Shown here one piece after another: positions 44,754 through 54,683 of a stretch of DNA of 64,000 nucleotides. A program made the position numbers and the translations under genes. The DNA comes from Litchfieldella anticariensis FP35 = DSM 16096. Its GTDB lineage: Bacteria; Pseudomonadota; Gammaproteobacteria; Pseudomonadales; Halomonadaceae. The notes beneath the pieces were generated by a model. The model saw only the letters and a program-made list of their open reading frames with translations, did no database searches and was not told the DNA's origin. The stretch's first letter is position 1; each line of letters starts with the position of its first letter. The DNA is taken from assembly GCF_000409775.1 (NCBI RefSeq), contig NZ_KE332388.1:613497-677496 (forward strand), in the 5' to 3' direction.

Positions 44754-45083
44754 TTACGTCTCCACACGAGTCGGATGCTGGGCCACCCAGTCGGTGAACC
44801 CTCCATCCAGACTATAGACCCGGTCATATCCCTGGCCGGCCAGCCACGCCGCCGCCTGTTGGCTGGAGTTACCGTGATAGCAAACCACGACCATGGGGCG
44901 CTCGCAGGGCGTCTCGTCGAGCAATGCACCGACGCTGGCATTGTCCAGATGGCGACTGCCGGGAATGTGCCCTTGAGCGAAACTCATGGGATCACGAATG
45001 TCCACCAAGGTCAGCGGTTCCTCGGCATCCAGCCACTGGGCTAACGTAGCGGGATCGAGATGGTCAAAGGCATTCTGGCTCAT
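44754..45083 (-). CDS. glpE: Thiosulfate sulfurtransferase GlpE (single-domain rhodanese)
   Basis: The product has 109 residues from ATG 45083 (AGGAGAACG ribosome site). The rhodanese active-site loop VVVCYHGNSSQQAA carries the nucleophile Cys68, matching the CYHGNSS loop of E. coli GlpE. It transfers sulfur from thiosulfate to cyanide or thiol acceptors such as thioredoxin. It stands between apaH and cca on the same strand. Confidence 0.93.
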   Translation of the reverse strand: MSQNAFDHLDPATLAQWLDAEEPLTLVDIRDPMSFAQGHIPGSRHLDNASVGALLDETPCERPMVVVCYHGNSSQQAAAWLAGQGYDRVYSLDGGFTDWVAQHPTRVET

Positions 45084-45130
45084 GGCACGTTCTCCTGAGT
45101 CGCCAAACAAGCATAGCGAAGGGGCAGGGA

Positions 45131-45940
45131 TTATCGAGGATGACGGGACTCGTTCATACGCTCACCAGTCGCCAGATTCAGAGCTGTCAGGCTACCGCCC
45201 CAGACGCAACCGGTATCCAGCGCCTCGGCACGCACTTGGCTGCCTACTGTGCGTCCTCCCAAGGCGGCCCAGTGACCAAAGATAATCAGCGGGTCATCAC
45301 GACGCGGGAAAGTAAACCAAGGAGCAAACCCAGGTGGCGCTGATTCCAGCCCCTCCTTGGCGGTAAAGTCCAAATGCCCTTGCGCATCGATGAAGCGCAT
45401 GCGCGTAAAAGCGTTGACGATGAACCGAAGCCGTTCGATACCATCGAGATCATCACGCCAGTGCGCCGGTTCATTGCCATACATCTGCTCGAGAAAAGCA
45501 CCGCTGGCATCGCTTGCCAAGCGTTGCTCCACTTCTCGAGCCAGTTCGATTGCCTGAGGCAAGGACCAGTGCGGTAAAAGCCCGGCATGGGTCATCACCC
45601 TACCCTCCTCAGCCAACAGCAACGGCCGGGATTGCAACCAGTCGAGCAGTATTTCACGGTCTGGTGCCTGGAGAATCGTCTCCAAGGTATCCTTGCGTTT
45701 GAGTGTGGCACTACCACGAGCCACCGCCAGCAGATGTAGATCGTGATTGCCCAGTACGACCTGCACGGCCTTATCCAGCGCCATCACTTCACGTAGACAG
45801 GCCAACGAGTCTGGACCGCGGTTGACCAGGTCACCAACCAGCCACAGTCGGTCTTGATCGGGATCGAACGTCAGGCGCTCCAACAGCGCCATGAACTCGG
45901 CGTGGCAGCCTTGCAAGTCTCCGATCGCGTAAGTCGTCAT
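45131..45940 (-). CDS. apaH: Diadenosine tetraphosphatase (symmetrical)
   Basis: The product has 269 residues from ATG 45940. Metallophosphoesterase motifs are GDLQGCHAEF, VGDLVNRGPDSL, VLGNHDLHLLAV and VMTHAGLLPHW. It cleaves Ap4A into two ADP and also removes Np4-caps from RNA. It follows apaG and rsmA as in E. coli and pseudomonads. Confidence 0.96.
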   Translation of the reverse strand: MTTYAIGDLQGCHAEFMALLERLTFDPDQDRLWLVGDLVNRGPDSLACLREVMALDKAVQVVLGNHDLHLLAVARGSATLKRKDTLETILQAPDREILLDWLQSRPLLLAEEGRVMTHAGLLPHWSLPQAIELAREVEQRLASDASGAFLEQMYGNEPAHWRDDLDGIERLRFIVNAFTRMRFIDAQGHLDFTAKEGLESAPPGFAPWFTFPRRDDPLIIFGHWAALGGRTVGSQVRAEALDTGCVWGGSLTALNLATGERMNESRHPR

Positions 45941-45959
45941 GCTGCTCCTCTTCGTGACG

Positions 45960-46355
45960 TCAGTGCACCTGATTGGGCCCTGCCAGGCGAAATGGCGAAA
46001 TTCCGACCTCGAAGGTCTGCTGAGAACGGGCATCGATACAGGTATAGGCCCCTTCCATGACGCCCACCGGGCATTCGAGCACCGCCCGACTGGTGTAACG
46101 GAAGGTCTGTCCAGGGCCGATCAGTGGCTGTTTGCCGACCACGCCTTTGCCCCGCACCTCCTGAACCTTGCCACTCCCTTGGGTAATCTTCCAGTAACGC
46201 GCCAGAAGCTGCACGCTATGTGCCGAGTGGTTGTGCACGGTAATGGTATAACTGAACACGTAACGCTGGTCGGCTGGCGAAGATTCCTCTTCACGGAAGG
46301 CTGGCACCACATGTACGTGAATGGCCGCGGAAAGATTGTCGGAGGAGTCCGTCAT
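45960..46355 (-). CDS. apaG: ApaG family protein
   Basis: The product has 131 residues, close to the usual 125. The fibronectin-III-like ApaG fold is recognised in RYVFSYTITVHNHSAHSVQLLARYWKIT and VVGKQPLIGPGQTFRYTS, with the C-terminal CPVGVMEGAYTC. Function is not settled. It overlaps the rsmA stop by 4 bp (ATGA). Confidence 0.94.
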   Translation of the reverse strand: MTDSSDNLSAAIHVHVVPAFREEESSPADQRYVFSYTITVHNHSAHSVQLLARYWKITQGSGKVQEVRGKGVVGKQPLIGPGQTFRYTSRAVLECPVGVMEGAYTCIDARSQQTFEVGISPFRLAGPNQVH

Positions 46356-47155
46356 GATTCGCCTCCCGTCAAATGGTTGGCAATCCGCACGAACTCCTCC
46401 ACCGTCAGCGTTTGGGGACGACGCCCGGAATCGATATCCAATGCTTCCAGGGCAGTGGCATCGATGCGTCCCTTGAGGTTGTTGCGCAGCGTCTTGCGGC
46501 GCTGGGAAAATGCCTGGCGCACGACATCGAACAACAGGACTTCGTCACTGGCCGGGTGTGGCAACTCGGCATGCGGCGTCAAGCGCACGATGGCCGAGTC
46601 GACCTTGGGCCGAGGCACGAAAGCCTCGGGAGGCACCACGAACAGCGATTCGACTCGACAGTAATACTGAGCCATGACCGATAGCCTCCCCCAGTCGCTG
46701 CCACCGGCACTGGCCGCGAGCCGTTCGACCACTTCCTTCTGCAACATGAAGTGCATGTCGGCGATGGCTCCTCCGGCATCCAGCAGGTGAACGATCAGCG
46801 GCGTGGATATGTTGTAGGGCAGATTTCCCACCACGCGTAACGGAGGTCCCTCCCCTCTGAGTGCGACGAAATCGACTTTGAGTGCATCGCCCTCGTGAAT
46901 GACGAAACCGGGATAGTTGAAGAACTGCACTCGCAACCCCGGAATCAGGTCCCGGTCGAGCTCGATGACCTCCAAATGTCCCGTGGCCTCGAGCAAGGGC
47001 TCGGTCAACGCCCCCTGACCAGGGCCAATTTCCACCAGACGTTCTCCAGAACGCGGACCGATAGCGCGCACGATGCGCGAGATGATCCCAGGATCGCGCA
47101 AAAAGTTTTGACCGAAGCGTTTGCGAGCCCGGTGCATCGGAGGGCGAGAAGACAT
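46352..47155 (-). CDS. rsmA: 16S rRNA dimethyladenosine transferase
   Basis: The product has 267 residues (KsgA). SAM-binding motifs are KRFGQNFLRDP, VEIGPGQGALTEPLL and the catalytic VVGNLPYNISTPL. It dimethylates the two adenines in the 3' end of 16S rRNA. It follows pdxA (gap 56 bp) and overlaps apaG. Confidence 0.97.
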   Translation of the reverse strand: MSSRPPMHRARKRFGQNFLRDPGIISRIVRAIGPRSGERLVEIGPGQGALTEPLLEATGHLEVIELDRDLIPGLRVQFFNYPGFVIHEGDALKVDFVALRGEGPPLRVVGNLPYNISTPLIVHLLDAGGAIADMHFMLQKEVVERLAASAGGSDWGRLSVMAQYYCRVESLFVVPPEAFVPRPKVDSAIVRLTPHAELPHPASDEVLLFDVVRQAFSQRRKTLRNNLKGRIDATALEALDIDSGRRPQTLTVEEFVRIANHLTGGES

Positions 47156-47211
47156 GCGCTCAGAGGGTCCTTTTTCGGTAACTAACGATCGAAATGGTGA
47201 AAACGAGGAGT

Positions 47212-48261
47212 TCAGCCGCTTCGCTGCGCCATCTCGGCAGCGAGCCTCACAGCAACGCGTAAACTGCCCGGGTCGGCAACACCCTGGCCAGCCAGATCCA
47301 ACGCTGTTCCATGATCCACCGAGGTGCGTACGATCGGCAACCCGAGGGTGATATTGGCACCACGCCCGAAGCCGGCATATTTCAATACCGGCAGGCCCTG
47401 ATCATGATACATGGCCAGCACCGCATCGGCGCCCTCAAGATGACGGGGAGTGAACAAGGTATCTGCCGGCAATGGCCCTTCGAGATCGAAACCTTGGTCA
47501 CGCAAGCGCGCCAATGTCGGTGTGATGATCTCGAGTTCTTCCCGGCCCAAATGGCCACCTTCGCCAGCATGGGGATTCAATCCACAGACGACGATACGTG
47601 GAGCGTCGATACCGAAATGGCGACGTAGGTCACCATCGAGAATACGCAGAACACGCTCAAGACGCGTCTCGGTGATGGCATCGGCAACCTCGCGCAGTGG
47701 CAGATGCGTGGTGGCCAGAGCCACCCTCAGTGCACAGCGAGGCTGCCCAGCCACCCTTCCATGTAGCGCTGCATCGGTGGCCAGCATCATCACCACCTCA
47801 TCGACACTGCAGGTGTCGCGCAGATATTCGGTATGCCCAGTAAAGCCGGTATGGCCACCGTCGATGATCGCGCCCTTGTGCACCGGTGCGGTGACCATGG
47901 CACCGGCATGGCCATCACGGCAGGCAGCAATCGCCACATCGAGGGTTTCCACCACATAGGCACCGTTGGCCGGCTCGAGCACGCCGGGATGCGACGGGAC
48001 ACGTAAAGCCACCGGCCACACCGGCAACACTCCCAATCGTGGCTGCGGAAGCCGACTTCCGGAGGCCGTCACCTCGATCTTGATATCAAGCCCCAGCAGT
48101 TCCGCACGCTCAGCCAGCATCTGCGGATCGCCGACCGCCACCAACATGGCTGGCAGCCGTTTTTCAGTGGCTGCCAGCATCAATGCCAGCTCGGGACCAA
48201 TGCCCGCTGGCTCACCAGTGGTCAGGGCCACCACCGGCCGAGTGAGCGAGGAAGACATCAT
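47212..48261 (-). CDS. pdxA: 4-hydroxythreonine-4-phosphate dehydrogenase
   Basis: The product has 349 residues. Motifs VALTTGEPAGIGPELALM, TAPVHKGAIIDGG (substrate), GHTEYLRD and the metal site MYHDQGLPVLKYAGFG are typical. It acts in the pyridoxal phosphate pathway of gammaproteobacteria. The surA gene lies 15 bp upstream, rsmA downstream. Confidence 0.97.
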   Translation of the reverse strand: MMSSSLTRPVVALTTGEPAGIGPELALMLAATEKRLPAMLVAVGDPQMLAERAELLGLDIKIEVTASGSRLPQPRLGVLPVWPVALRVPSHPGVLEPANGAYVVETLDVAIAACRDGHAGAMVTAPVHKGAIIDGGHTGFTGHTEYLRDTCSVDEVVMMLATDAALHGRVAGQPRCALRVALATTHLPLREVADAITETRLERVLRILDGDLRRHFGIDAPRIVVCGLNPHAGEGGHLGREELEIITPTLARLRDQGFDLEGPLPADTLFTPRHLEGADAVLAMYHDQGLPVLKYAGFGRGANITLGLPIVRTSVDHGTALDLAGQGVADPGSLRVAVRLAAEMAQRSG

Positions 48262-48276
48262 CGAACCTGCATAATC

Positions 48277-49566
48277 TCAGAGACGCTTCTCGACGAAGGC
48301 ATCAGCACGGATCTCCTGTAACCAGGCTTCCAGTTCATCGTTCACCTTCCGTTGGAACAAGGTATCCTGAACCTGACGGCGCTGCGCCTCGCGGGTCACA
48401 TCCCGCTGGCGACGCTCATCGACGACAATGATGTGGTAGCCGAAGCGCGAGCGCACCGGCTGAGAGATTTCACCCACTTCGAGGGCGTTCATTGCCTCCT
48501 CGAAGGAAGGAACCGTCTGGCCTGGACTAACCCATCCCAACTCTCCTCCATTGAGGGCACTGCCGCTGTCATCGCTGAATTCCTGAGCCAGAGCGGCAAA
48601 ATTCTCGCCATTGAGCAAGCGCTGGCGGATCTGACTGGCGAGTGCCTCGGCTTGCTGCTCATCGCGATTGGGATTGGTCTCGATCAAGATATGTCGCGCA
48701 CGTTGTTCCCGGATCACTGCCTGTTGTGTTCCGCCTTCACGATCAGTGAGCTTGACCAAGTGGAAGCCACTGGAGCTGCGCAGCGGCTCGCTGACTTCAC
48801 CGACATCGAGATGCGGCACTACATCGGCAAAGATACTGGGAAGTTGATCGCCACTTCGCCATCCTAGATCGCCACCATTCGATGCCTGGCCACCATCGGA
48901 CTCGCTGGCGGCCAGTTGTGCGAAATCGGCACCATTGGCAAGCTCGCGAGAGAGTCGCTGCACCTTGTTCTGGGCCGCATTCACCTGCTCTTCGCTTGGC
49001 GATTGAGGCAATGCCACCAAGATATGTCCCAGGCGATAACGCCTATCCTCGTTGGCCCCTTGCTGTTCCAAGTAACGGTCGACCTCACGATCGGTGATGT
49101 TGACACGGCTGGCGACACGGCGTTGCTGCAGCTGTCGCATGAGCAATTCTCGACGCACCTGCTCGCGCACTCCGGCCAATGTCAAGCCATCGGCTTCCAA
49201 GGCATCGGCAAACTCCTCGAGGGTCATGCCATTGCTCTCGGCGATGCCACGCACGGTACGATTAAGTTCGGTATCGTCGACACTGAGATTGGCTTCCCTG
49301 GCCATCTGCAGCTGGATCTCTTCGACGATCATGCGATCCAGCACCTGGCTGCGCAGGGCTTGATTCGATGGTTGGTTGATACCACGCCCCGCCAGTTGAT
49401 TCTGCGTCTGTTCGACCCGTGCCTCCAACTCACTGGCCATGATGGCCCCATCATTGACCACCGCCACGATACGGTCCAGCGGCTGGATAGTCTGAGCCAG
49501 CGACATCATGGGCGTCACCGCCAGGACGAGCGCCAAGCCCAGAGGGGCGATTAGTCGACTGCGCAT
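48277..49566 (-). CDS. surA: Periplasmic peptidyl-prolyl isomerase/chaperone SurA
   Basis: The product has 429 residues from ATG 49566 (GAGGA ribosome site 5 bases before). Signal peptide residues 1-25 are followed by an N-terminal SurA chaperone domain (about 30-170), then two parvulin domains (about 170-275 and 285-385; SGFHLVKLTDREGG and RFGYHIIVVDERRQ). It escorts outer-membrane proteins. It is followed by pdxA and preceded by lptD. Confidence 0.95.
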   Translation of the reverse strand: MRSRLIAPLGLALVLAVTPMMSLAQTIQPLDRIVAVVNDGAIMASELEARVEQTQNQLAGRGINQPSNQALRSQVLDRMIVEEIQLQMAREANLSVDDTELNRTVRGIAESNGMTLEEFADALEADGLTLAGVREQVRRELLMRQLQQRRVASRVNITDREVDRYLEQQGANEDRRYRLGHILVALPQSPSEEQVNAAQNKVQRLSRELANGADFAQLAASESDGGQASNGGDLGWRSGDQLPSIFADVVPHLDVGEVSEPLRSSSGFHLVKLTDREGGTQQAVIREQRARHILIETNPNRDEQQAEALASQIRQRLLNGENFAALAQEFSDDSGSALNGGELGWVSPGQTVPSFEEAMNALEVGEISQPVRSRFGYHIIVVDERRQRDVTREAQRRQVQDTLFQRKVNDELEAWLQEIRADAFVEKRL

Positions 49567-49602
49567 AGATTCCTCATTCACATTCATATCGGTTGTTCAT
49601 CG

Positions 49603-49620
49603 CCCCCGCCTTAGCGGGGG
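49603..49620 (-). other. Stem-loop between lptD and surA
   Basis: CCCCCGC (49603-49609), loop CTTA and GCGGGGG (49614-49620) form a 7-bp stem just after the lptD stop. There is no U-tail, so it is likely a stabilising or processing element rather than a terminator. Confidence 0.45.
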
Positions 49621-49624
49621 TATA

Positions 49625-52075
49625 TCAGAAGGCCGTGGCACGATATCCGGGAATGGCCTCTTCGAAATAACTGTCGGCTTCCTGGCCTACACCACCAAGA
49701 CCTTTGAAGATGAAACGCAGGAAGATTCCCCGGTCGGTGAAATCGTCTTCAATGGTATTGGCGGTGTCATTGTCCTCGATCCACTCTCGCCACACGAGTT
49801 GCACACCATAGCAACAGTCGTTCCATTGCACACCTGCAAGCTGCTCCAGAGAACGTCCGTTGGTGTTGTCGTAGAGATAGCGGCCAATCATGTCCACGCG
49901 CGGGTCGATGCGGTAGGCAAAGGAAACATCGTAGTCCTCGCGGTTGTAGCCCAGCCGATCCTCGGCGTCGCCGGATGGATCGAATCCTTGGAGCTCCCAG
50001 CGATAGCCAAGGTTCAACACATGACCGCGCGGATCGCGATAGCCCACCCTGACGGCGCTTCGCTCAGTCCGCCCGAGGTTGTCGTCATACAACCATTCAT
50101 AACGGGTTCCCCAGCGCTCGCTGATCTGCCAATCGAGCTGTGTCACGACCGGCGAGCGACTGCGGGTGGCGTTGTAGAACCGATAGAAACGTTCAGGAGT
50201 GCTATCGTCCTCTGGGGGCAGCGTATCGGGATCCCCGGCCATATCGATCGTGCGATCGTCGAAATATACCGCCTGCCCTACCCCCAGCGAGACGCGCTGG
50301 CGTCCACTGTCATCTTCGAGAAAGCGCGTGCTGACCCCATAGGAGAGCCGATTGAGATCACCGACCCGATCCGAGCCAGAGAAACGGTAGGGCGACCACA
50401 GCCGACTCCAGGAAAACGATCGCTCGTCGCTGTCGAAGTCGGGGAACTCGCTCTGATCGCGAGCCGGCACATAAGCATAATTGAGCCTGGGCTCCAGGGT
50501 CTGACGATACCCTTCCCCGCCAACATCGAGCTCACGCTCGAAGATCAGGCCGCCATCGATAGTTGACACAGGTACCGTGCGGGTAAGACCCGTGGCGCGG
50601 TCGGTCTGGCGTTGACCATAGTCAAGCGAGTAGGCGGTGTGCAGCATCTCGATACGAGGCTCGAGGAACCCCCAGCTTGGCTCGGCGCGCCAACCGAAGG
50701 CTGGTGACAAATGCGTGCGGGTACCGATGGGCGCTTCGCGCAACGGCACGTTGTTCTCGTTGACGTCGCGCCAAAAGTAGGTGGCGTTGGAACGCCACTG
50801 CTGATAGAAGCCACTGTCCTGACGCCAGGTGGCATTGGCAGTCAGACTCGGCAACCGGTAGAACGGTTTATCGCTGTCAAGGAGGGGATCCTCCAGCTTC
50901 TGGTAGCCCTGCGCGCGCGCTTCCAAATTCCACAAACTGCCGCGATAGTCGAGCCGTGCCAGGCGCGACAAGCTATTGGTATCGCGCTCGCTGAAGCTTC
51001 GCCCAAAATCGTCGAAGTAGCTCCCATCGCTGGCTGCGCCATAGCGCAGGTCATAGCGCAGACGTGGCGAAAAACGGCCAGTATGGAGATAGTCGATATA
51101 CCAGCGGTCCTCTCCCTCGTATCGCTGTGAACTCGAATTGGGGTCGTCGTTGTTGCCGCCCTTGTCGCTGGATAGGAAGGCCCCCTCGAACTGGCCGGCA
51201 TCGCTGGGGAACAGGTAACGAAACTCCCCGCCCAACATCAGGCCATGATTGGCAATCCAACGAGGTGTGATGGTGGCATCGTAGTTGGGCGCCAAGTTGA
51301 GGTAAAACGGCTGGGCGTAATCGAACGAGTCGCCGGAAAATCCTATCGCTGGCCACAGAAAGCCGGTGTGACGACGATCATCGATGGGAAAACGCACCCA
51401 AGGCCAATAGAAAACCGGCACATTGCCGGCTTCCAGCCGTGCATGGCGAGCCGTGCCGAAACCACTCTCGCGATCGAGGACGATATCGTTGCTGACCAGC
51501 CGCCACAGATCGCTGCCTGGTTCACAGGTAGTGAAACTCGCTTCAGTCAAGCGATAGCGACCGTCCTCAAGACGCTGCAGGCGTTGAGCATCTCCTCGCA
51601 AGCGCTGGTCATGAACCACATAGTGGGCTGTATCCACCTGGGCAGCATCACTGTCGAGCGACACCTCGGCATCGTCACCACGTACCAGAAGACCCTGATC
51701 GCGTAACGCCAACGGGCCTGAAGCAAAGGCACGATCACGTGCGGCATTGACACGCACCCGAGGAGCTTCGAGTTGACTATCGCCCCGGCGCAAGATGACT
51801 TCGCCACGCAGGATGGTTTCACCACTCTCGCCATAGCTGGCAGTATCGGACGACGATCGTACCTGAGAAGGAACATCGCCTGGTGCCAGCCGATATTCGG
51901 GCATCACATAACGGCCTCGGCACACGGCATCGACGGGAGCATCATCGCCCCACGCTTGCCAATCCAGCATGTCGGCGGGCAAGGGCTCAGGAGGTGCAGC
52001 CTGAACAGAGCCGATCGACAGACCGATGCCACTTATCATGCCGGTCAGTACAGTCCAGTAGCGTCGCTTGCCCAT
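49625..52075 (-). CDS. lptD: LPS-assembly outer membrane protein LptD
   Basis: The product has 816 residues. Signal peptide 1-26 is followed by a periplasmic OstA/jellyroll domain (about 85-250; REGVILRRGDSQLEAPRV-like) and a large beta-barrel with alternating short strands. The C-terminus AIPGYRATAF ends in an outer-membrane-type phenylalanine. It inserts lipopolysaccharide into the outer leaflet together with LptE. Start ATG has GAGGAAG just upstream. It is divergent from amgK. Confidence 0.95.
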   Translation of the reverse strand: MGKRRYWTVLTGMISGIGLSIGSVQAAPPEPLPADMLDWQAWGDDAPVDAVCRGRYVMPEYRLAPGDVPSQVRSSSDTASYGESGETILRGEVILRRGDSQLEAPRVRVNAARDRAFASGPLALRDQGLLVRGDDAEVSLDSDAAQVDTAHYVVHDQRLRGDAQRLQRLEDGRYRLTEASFTTCEPGSDLWRLVSNDIVLDRESGFGTARHARLEAGNVPVFYWPWVRFPIDDRRHTGFLWPAIGFSGDSFDYAQPFYLNLAPNYDATITPRWIANHGLMLGGEFRYLFPSDAGQFEGAFLSSDKGGNNDDPNSSSQRYEGEDRWYIDYLHTGRFSPRLRYDLRYGAASDGSYFDDFGRSFSERDTNSLSRLARLDYRGSLWNLEARAQGYQKLEDPLLDSDKPFYRLPSLTANATWRQDSGFYQQWRSNATYFWRDVNENNVPLREAPIGTRTHLSPAFGWRAEPSWGFLEPRIEMLHTAYSLDYGQRQTDRATGLTRTVPVSTIDGGLIFERELDVGGEGYRQTLEPRLNYAYVPARDQSEFPDFDSDERSFSWSRLWSPYRFSGSDRVGDLNRLSYGVSTRFLEDDSGRQRVSLGVGQAVYFDDRTIDMAGDPDTLPPEDDSTPERFYRFYNATRSRSPVVTQLDWQISERWGTRYEWLYDDNLGRTERSAVRVGYRDPRGHVLNLGYRWELQGFDPSGDAEDRLGYNREDYDVSFAYRIDPRVDMIGRYLYDNTNGRSLEQLAGVQWNDCCYGVQLVWREWIEDNDTANTIEDDFTDRGIFLRFIFKGLGGVGQEADSYFEEAIPGYRATAF

Positions 52076-52229
52076 CTTCCTCGGTGTCCTTGGCGAGTGG
52101 AATCGGTATTATACAGGCCGCGCGTTGCACGTCTTCCCCGCTTTGCCCCGCCTTGGGCGTGACAAGCAAGGGCCAGCATGCGGCGCCTTCGCCAGTCCGT
52201 CAACCAACCCAATCAACCAAGGACCGAGG

Positions 52230-53282
52230 ATGCCACAGGCCGCCACAACCGAGCGTTTCGACCGGATGCGCCACTGGATCGCCCAGCGCCATAACCTGGC
52301 GCCGTCCGACGTCTTGCTGCACCTGGCCGCCGGCGATGCCAGCTTCCGCCGCTATTTTCGTCTGCTCCTGCCCAATGGCAGTACACGAATGATCATGGAC
52401 GCACCACCGCTGCAGGAAGGTAATAACACGCAGCGCTTCGTGACCATCGCCCAGGATTGGCAACAAGCGGGGCTGCCGGTGCCACGCCTGTATATCGCGG
52501 ATCAGGAAGCCGGCTTCGTGGAGCTCGAAGACCTCGGCGATACCGCGCTTCAACAGCACTTTGTCGATGCCGACGATCCCACGACACTAACCTGGCACGA
52601 GCGCGCCATTGCGTTGCTCGATCGCCTGCAGACGCAAGCATCGACCGTGGCGCTGCCCGCTTACGACGCTGCCCTGCTGGGACGTGAACTTGACCTGTTC
52701 CCCGAGTGGTGCCTGGAGCGACTATTGGGTATTGCGCCACCCAACAGCTGGCATGAGCTGCGCCAACACCTGATCGATAGCGCCCTGAGCCAGCCTCGCG
52801 TCGCTGTGCATCGTGACTTCGATGCCATGAATCTGATGGTCCATGACGATACCTTGCATCTGATCGATTTCCAGGACGCCGTGGCCGGCCCTCTGACCTA
52901 CGACCTGATCTCGCTGCTGCGCGGCCGCTATTGCCGCTTTTCCGCTTCCCGATATGCCATCTGGGTCGAAGCCTTTCGCCAGCGCGCCATCGCCGACAGT
53001 CGTTTGGGTGACGATATCGACACCGCAACATTTCGTCGCCTGGCCGATGCCATGGCCGCCCAACGCTCGCTCAAGGTGTTGGGTATTTTCTGTCGCCTGA
53101 CACTGCGTGACCACAAGACCGGCTACCTGGCACGCTTGCCACACTTCCTCGCTCACTTGCAGGACAGCCTGTCCCCGTGGCCTGTCTGCGACAATTTCCG
53201 TGTCTGGCTCGCTGATTCCTTCGCACCAGCACTGGATGCCGAGCTACGCTTCCGAGGCATCATCGGGGGAGGGACGTCATGA
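52230..53282 (+). CDS. amgK: N-acetylmuramate/N-acetylglucosamine anomeric kinase AmgK
   Basis: The product has 350 residues from ATG 52230 with an AAGGACCGAGG ribosome site. It is an aminoglycoside-phosphotransferase-like fold: DASFRRYFRLLL at the nucleotide loop, HRDFDAMNLMV (catalytic loop) and DFQDAVAGPLTYDL. With MurU it recycles peptidoglycan sugars to UDP-MurNAc, bypassing fosfomycin-sensitive synthesis. It overlaps murU by 4 bp (ATGA). Confidence 0.93.
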   Translation: MPQAATTERFDRMRHWIAQRHNLAPSDVLLHLAAGDASFRRYFRLLLPNGSTRMIMDAPPLQEGNNTQRFVTIAQDWQQAGLPVPRLYIADQEAGFVELEDLGDTALQQHFVDADDPTTLTWHERAIALLDRLQTQASTVALPAYDAALLGRELDLFPEWCLERLLGIAPPNSWHELRQHLIDSALSQPRVAVHRDFDAMNLMVHDDTLHLIDFQDAVAGPLTYDLISLLRGRYCRFSASRYAIWVEAFRQRAIADSRLGDDIDTATFRRLADAMAAQRSLKVLGIFCRLTLRDHKTGYLARLPHFLAHLQDSLSPWPVCDNFRVWLADSFAPALDAELRFRGIIGGGTS

Positions 53283-53962
53283 AAGCGATGATTCTGGCCG
53301 CCGGTCTCGGCACACGCATGCGCCCCCTGACAGACCACTGCCCCAAACCGCTACTGCCGGTGGCCGGCAAGCCACTGATCGTGCACCACCTGGAGCGCCT
53401 GTCCAAGGCCGGTATCCACGAGGTGGTGATCAATGTCAGCTATCGCGCCGAGCAGATCATCGACGCACTGGAGGATGGCCACCAACATGGGGTCTCCATC
53501 GCCTGGAGCCGTGAGGCGTCGCCATTGGAAACCGGTGGCGGTATCCGCCACGCCCTACCGCTACTAGGCGAAGCCCCCTTCCTGTTGATCAACGGCGACA
53601 TCTGGTGCGATGCCGATCTGAGCGATCTTCCAACTCTCAACAACGATCTGGCTCACTTGTGGCTGGTCGATAATCCCGCTCATCATCCTGAAGGCGATTT
53701 CCATCTCGATGATGGCGGCCGTGTCCAAACAGTCGGTACGCCCCGCCTGACCTTTGCCGGCCTCAGTCTGCTTGATCCGGCACTGGTTGCCGGCCAGATG
53801 CCAGGGGCTTTCGCGCTGGCACCGTTATTATGCGATGCCATGATCGCCGGCCGTGTAGGAGGTCACCATCATCGCGGCCACTGGATCGATGTCGGTACCC
53901 CGGAGCGTTTACGCCAGCTCGATACCTGGTTGAAAGGCGGTACTCCCCCATTGCGTGGCTGA
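53279..53962 (+). CDS. murU: N-acetylmuramate-1-phosphate uridylyltransferase MurU
   Basis: The product has 227 residues of the nucleotidyltransferase GT-A fold: MKAMILAAGLGTRMRPLTDHCPKPLLPVAGKPLI, with the Asp-rich FLLINGDIWCDADL, and a C-terminal HRGHWIDVGTPERLRQLD. It forms UDP-MurNAc from MurNAc-1-phosphate. It is translationally coupled to amgK. Confidence 0.95.
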   Translation: MKAMILAAGLGTRMRPLTDHCPKPLLPVAGKPLIVHHLERLSKAGIHEVVINVSYRAEQIIDALEDGHQHGVSIAWSREASPLETGGGIRHALPLLGEAPFLLINGDIWCDADLSDLPTLNNDLAHLWLVDNPAHHPEGDFHLDDGGRVQTVGTPRLTFAGLSLLDPALVAGQMPGAFALAPLLCDAMIAGRVGGHHHRGHWIDVGTPERLRQLDTWLKGGTPPLRG

Positions 53963-54032
53963 GCTCGACGCTACACGGTGCTATGCTGCACCCACACTGA
54001 ATGTCACCCATCTCGTCAAGGAAACCTTGCCC

Positions 54033-54452
54033 ATGAAAGCCAGCATCAAATGGACCGATGGTCGTCAGTTCGTCGCCGAATCCGGGAGCGGCCATAGTGT
54101 GGTCATCGATGGCCCCCCCGAACACGGCGGACGCAACACCGGTCCAAGACCCATGGAAATGATGCTGATGGGGATGGGGGCTTGCACCGCCTTCGACGTG
54201 CTGCAGATCCTCGAGAAGTCACGTGCCCCGATCAGTGACTGTGTGGCGAGCCTCGAGGCCGAGCGTGCCGACGAGACGCCCAGTGTGTTCACCAAGATCC
54301 ACGTACACTTTACGGTCAGTGGCAAGGGGCTCAAGGAAGCCCAGGTCAAGCGTGCCGTGGAACTCTCCGCAGAGAAATATTGCAGCGCCTCGATCATGCT
54401 CGCGAGAGGCGGTGTCGAGGTGTCACATTCCTATACTATTGTCGAGGACTGA
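54033..54452 (+). CDS. OsmC family protein
   Basis: The product has 139 residues from ATG 54033, preceded by CAAGGAAACC. The conserved peroxide-type Cys pair lies in GMGACTAFDVLQIL (Cys50) and SAEKYCSASIM (Cys112). The protein belongs to the YhfA-like OsmC subgroup and may reduce hydroperoxides with thiols. It stands between murU and speD as a separate gene. The in-frame start at 53955 is not used. Confidence 0.9.
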   Translation: MKASIKWTDGRQFVAESGSGHSVVIDGPPEHGGRNTGPRPMEMMLMGMGACTAFDVLQILEKSRAPISDCVASLEAERADETPSVFTKIHVHFTVSGKGLKEAQVKRAVELSAEKYCSASIMLARGGVEVSHSYTIVED

Positions 54453-54683
54453 ATGAAGGGAGGTGAGCGGCCGCGGCCGTAATAAAAAAAATCGCCTCTG
54501 GCGGGTGCGCCACTCGCCTAGGATGTGCATAATACGCGCCTTTCGTTCGCCAACGAAAACGCCGATTCATGTCACTGGCTGAAACATCGAAACATCCCTC
54601 AGCGCCATGGGTCATCGTTTTCCAAGTGGGTTCCGGCGCAGGCTCGTCGGGTAGCACTCAACTACCATCAGGGAGGTTCGGAA
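54453..54683 (+). promoter_or_regulatory. speD leader region with an extended -10 and a stem-loop
   Basis: TGTGCATAAT ends at 54533 and looks like an extended -10. The following TTTCGTT-CGCC-AACGAAA (54541-54558) forms a 7-bp stem. If transcription starts near 54540, the leader is about 140 bases. There is no polyamine-sensing element I can recognise. Confidence 0.35.

Noticed and set aside
48277..52075. Split or frameshifted lptD/surA genes
   Set aside because: Both frames are intact end to end with normal lengths and motifs.
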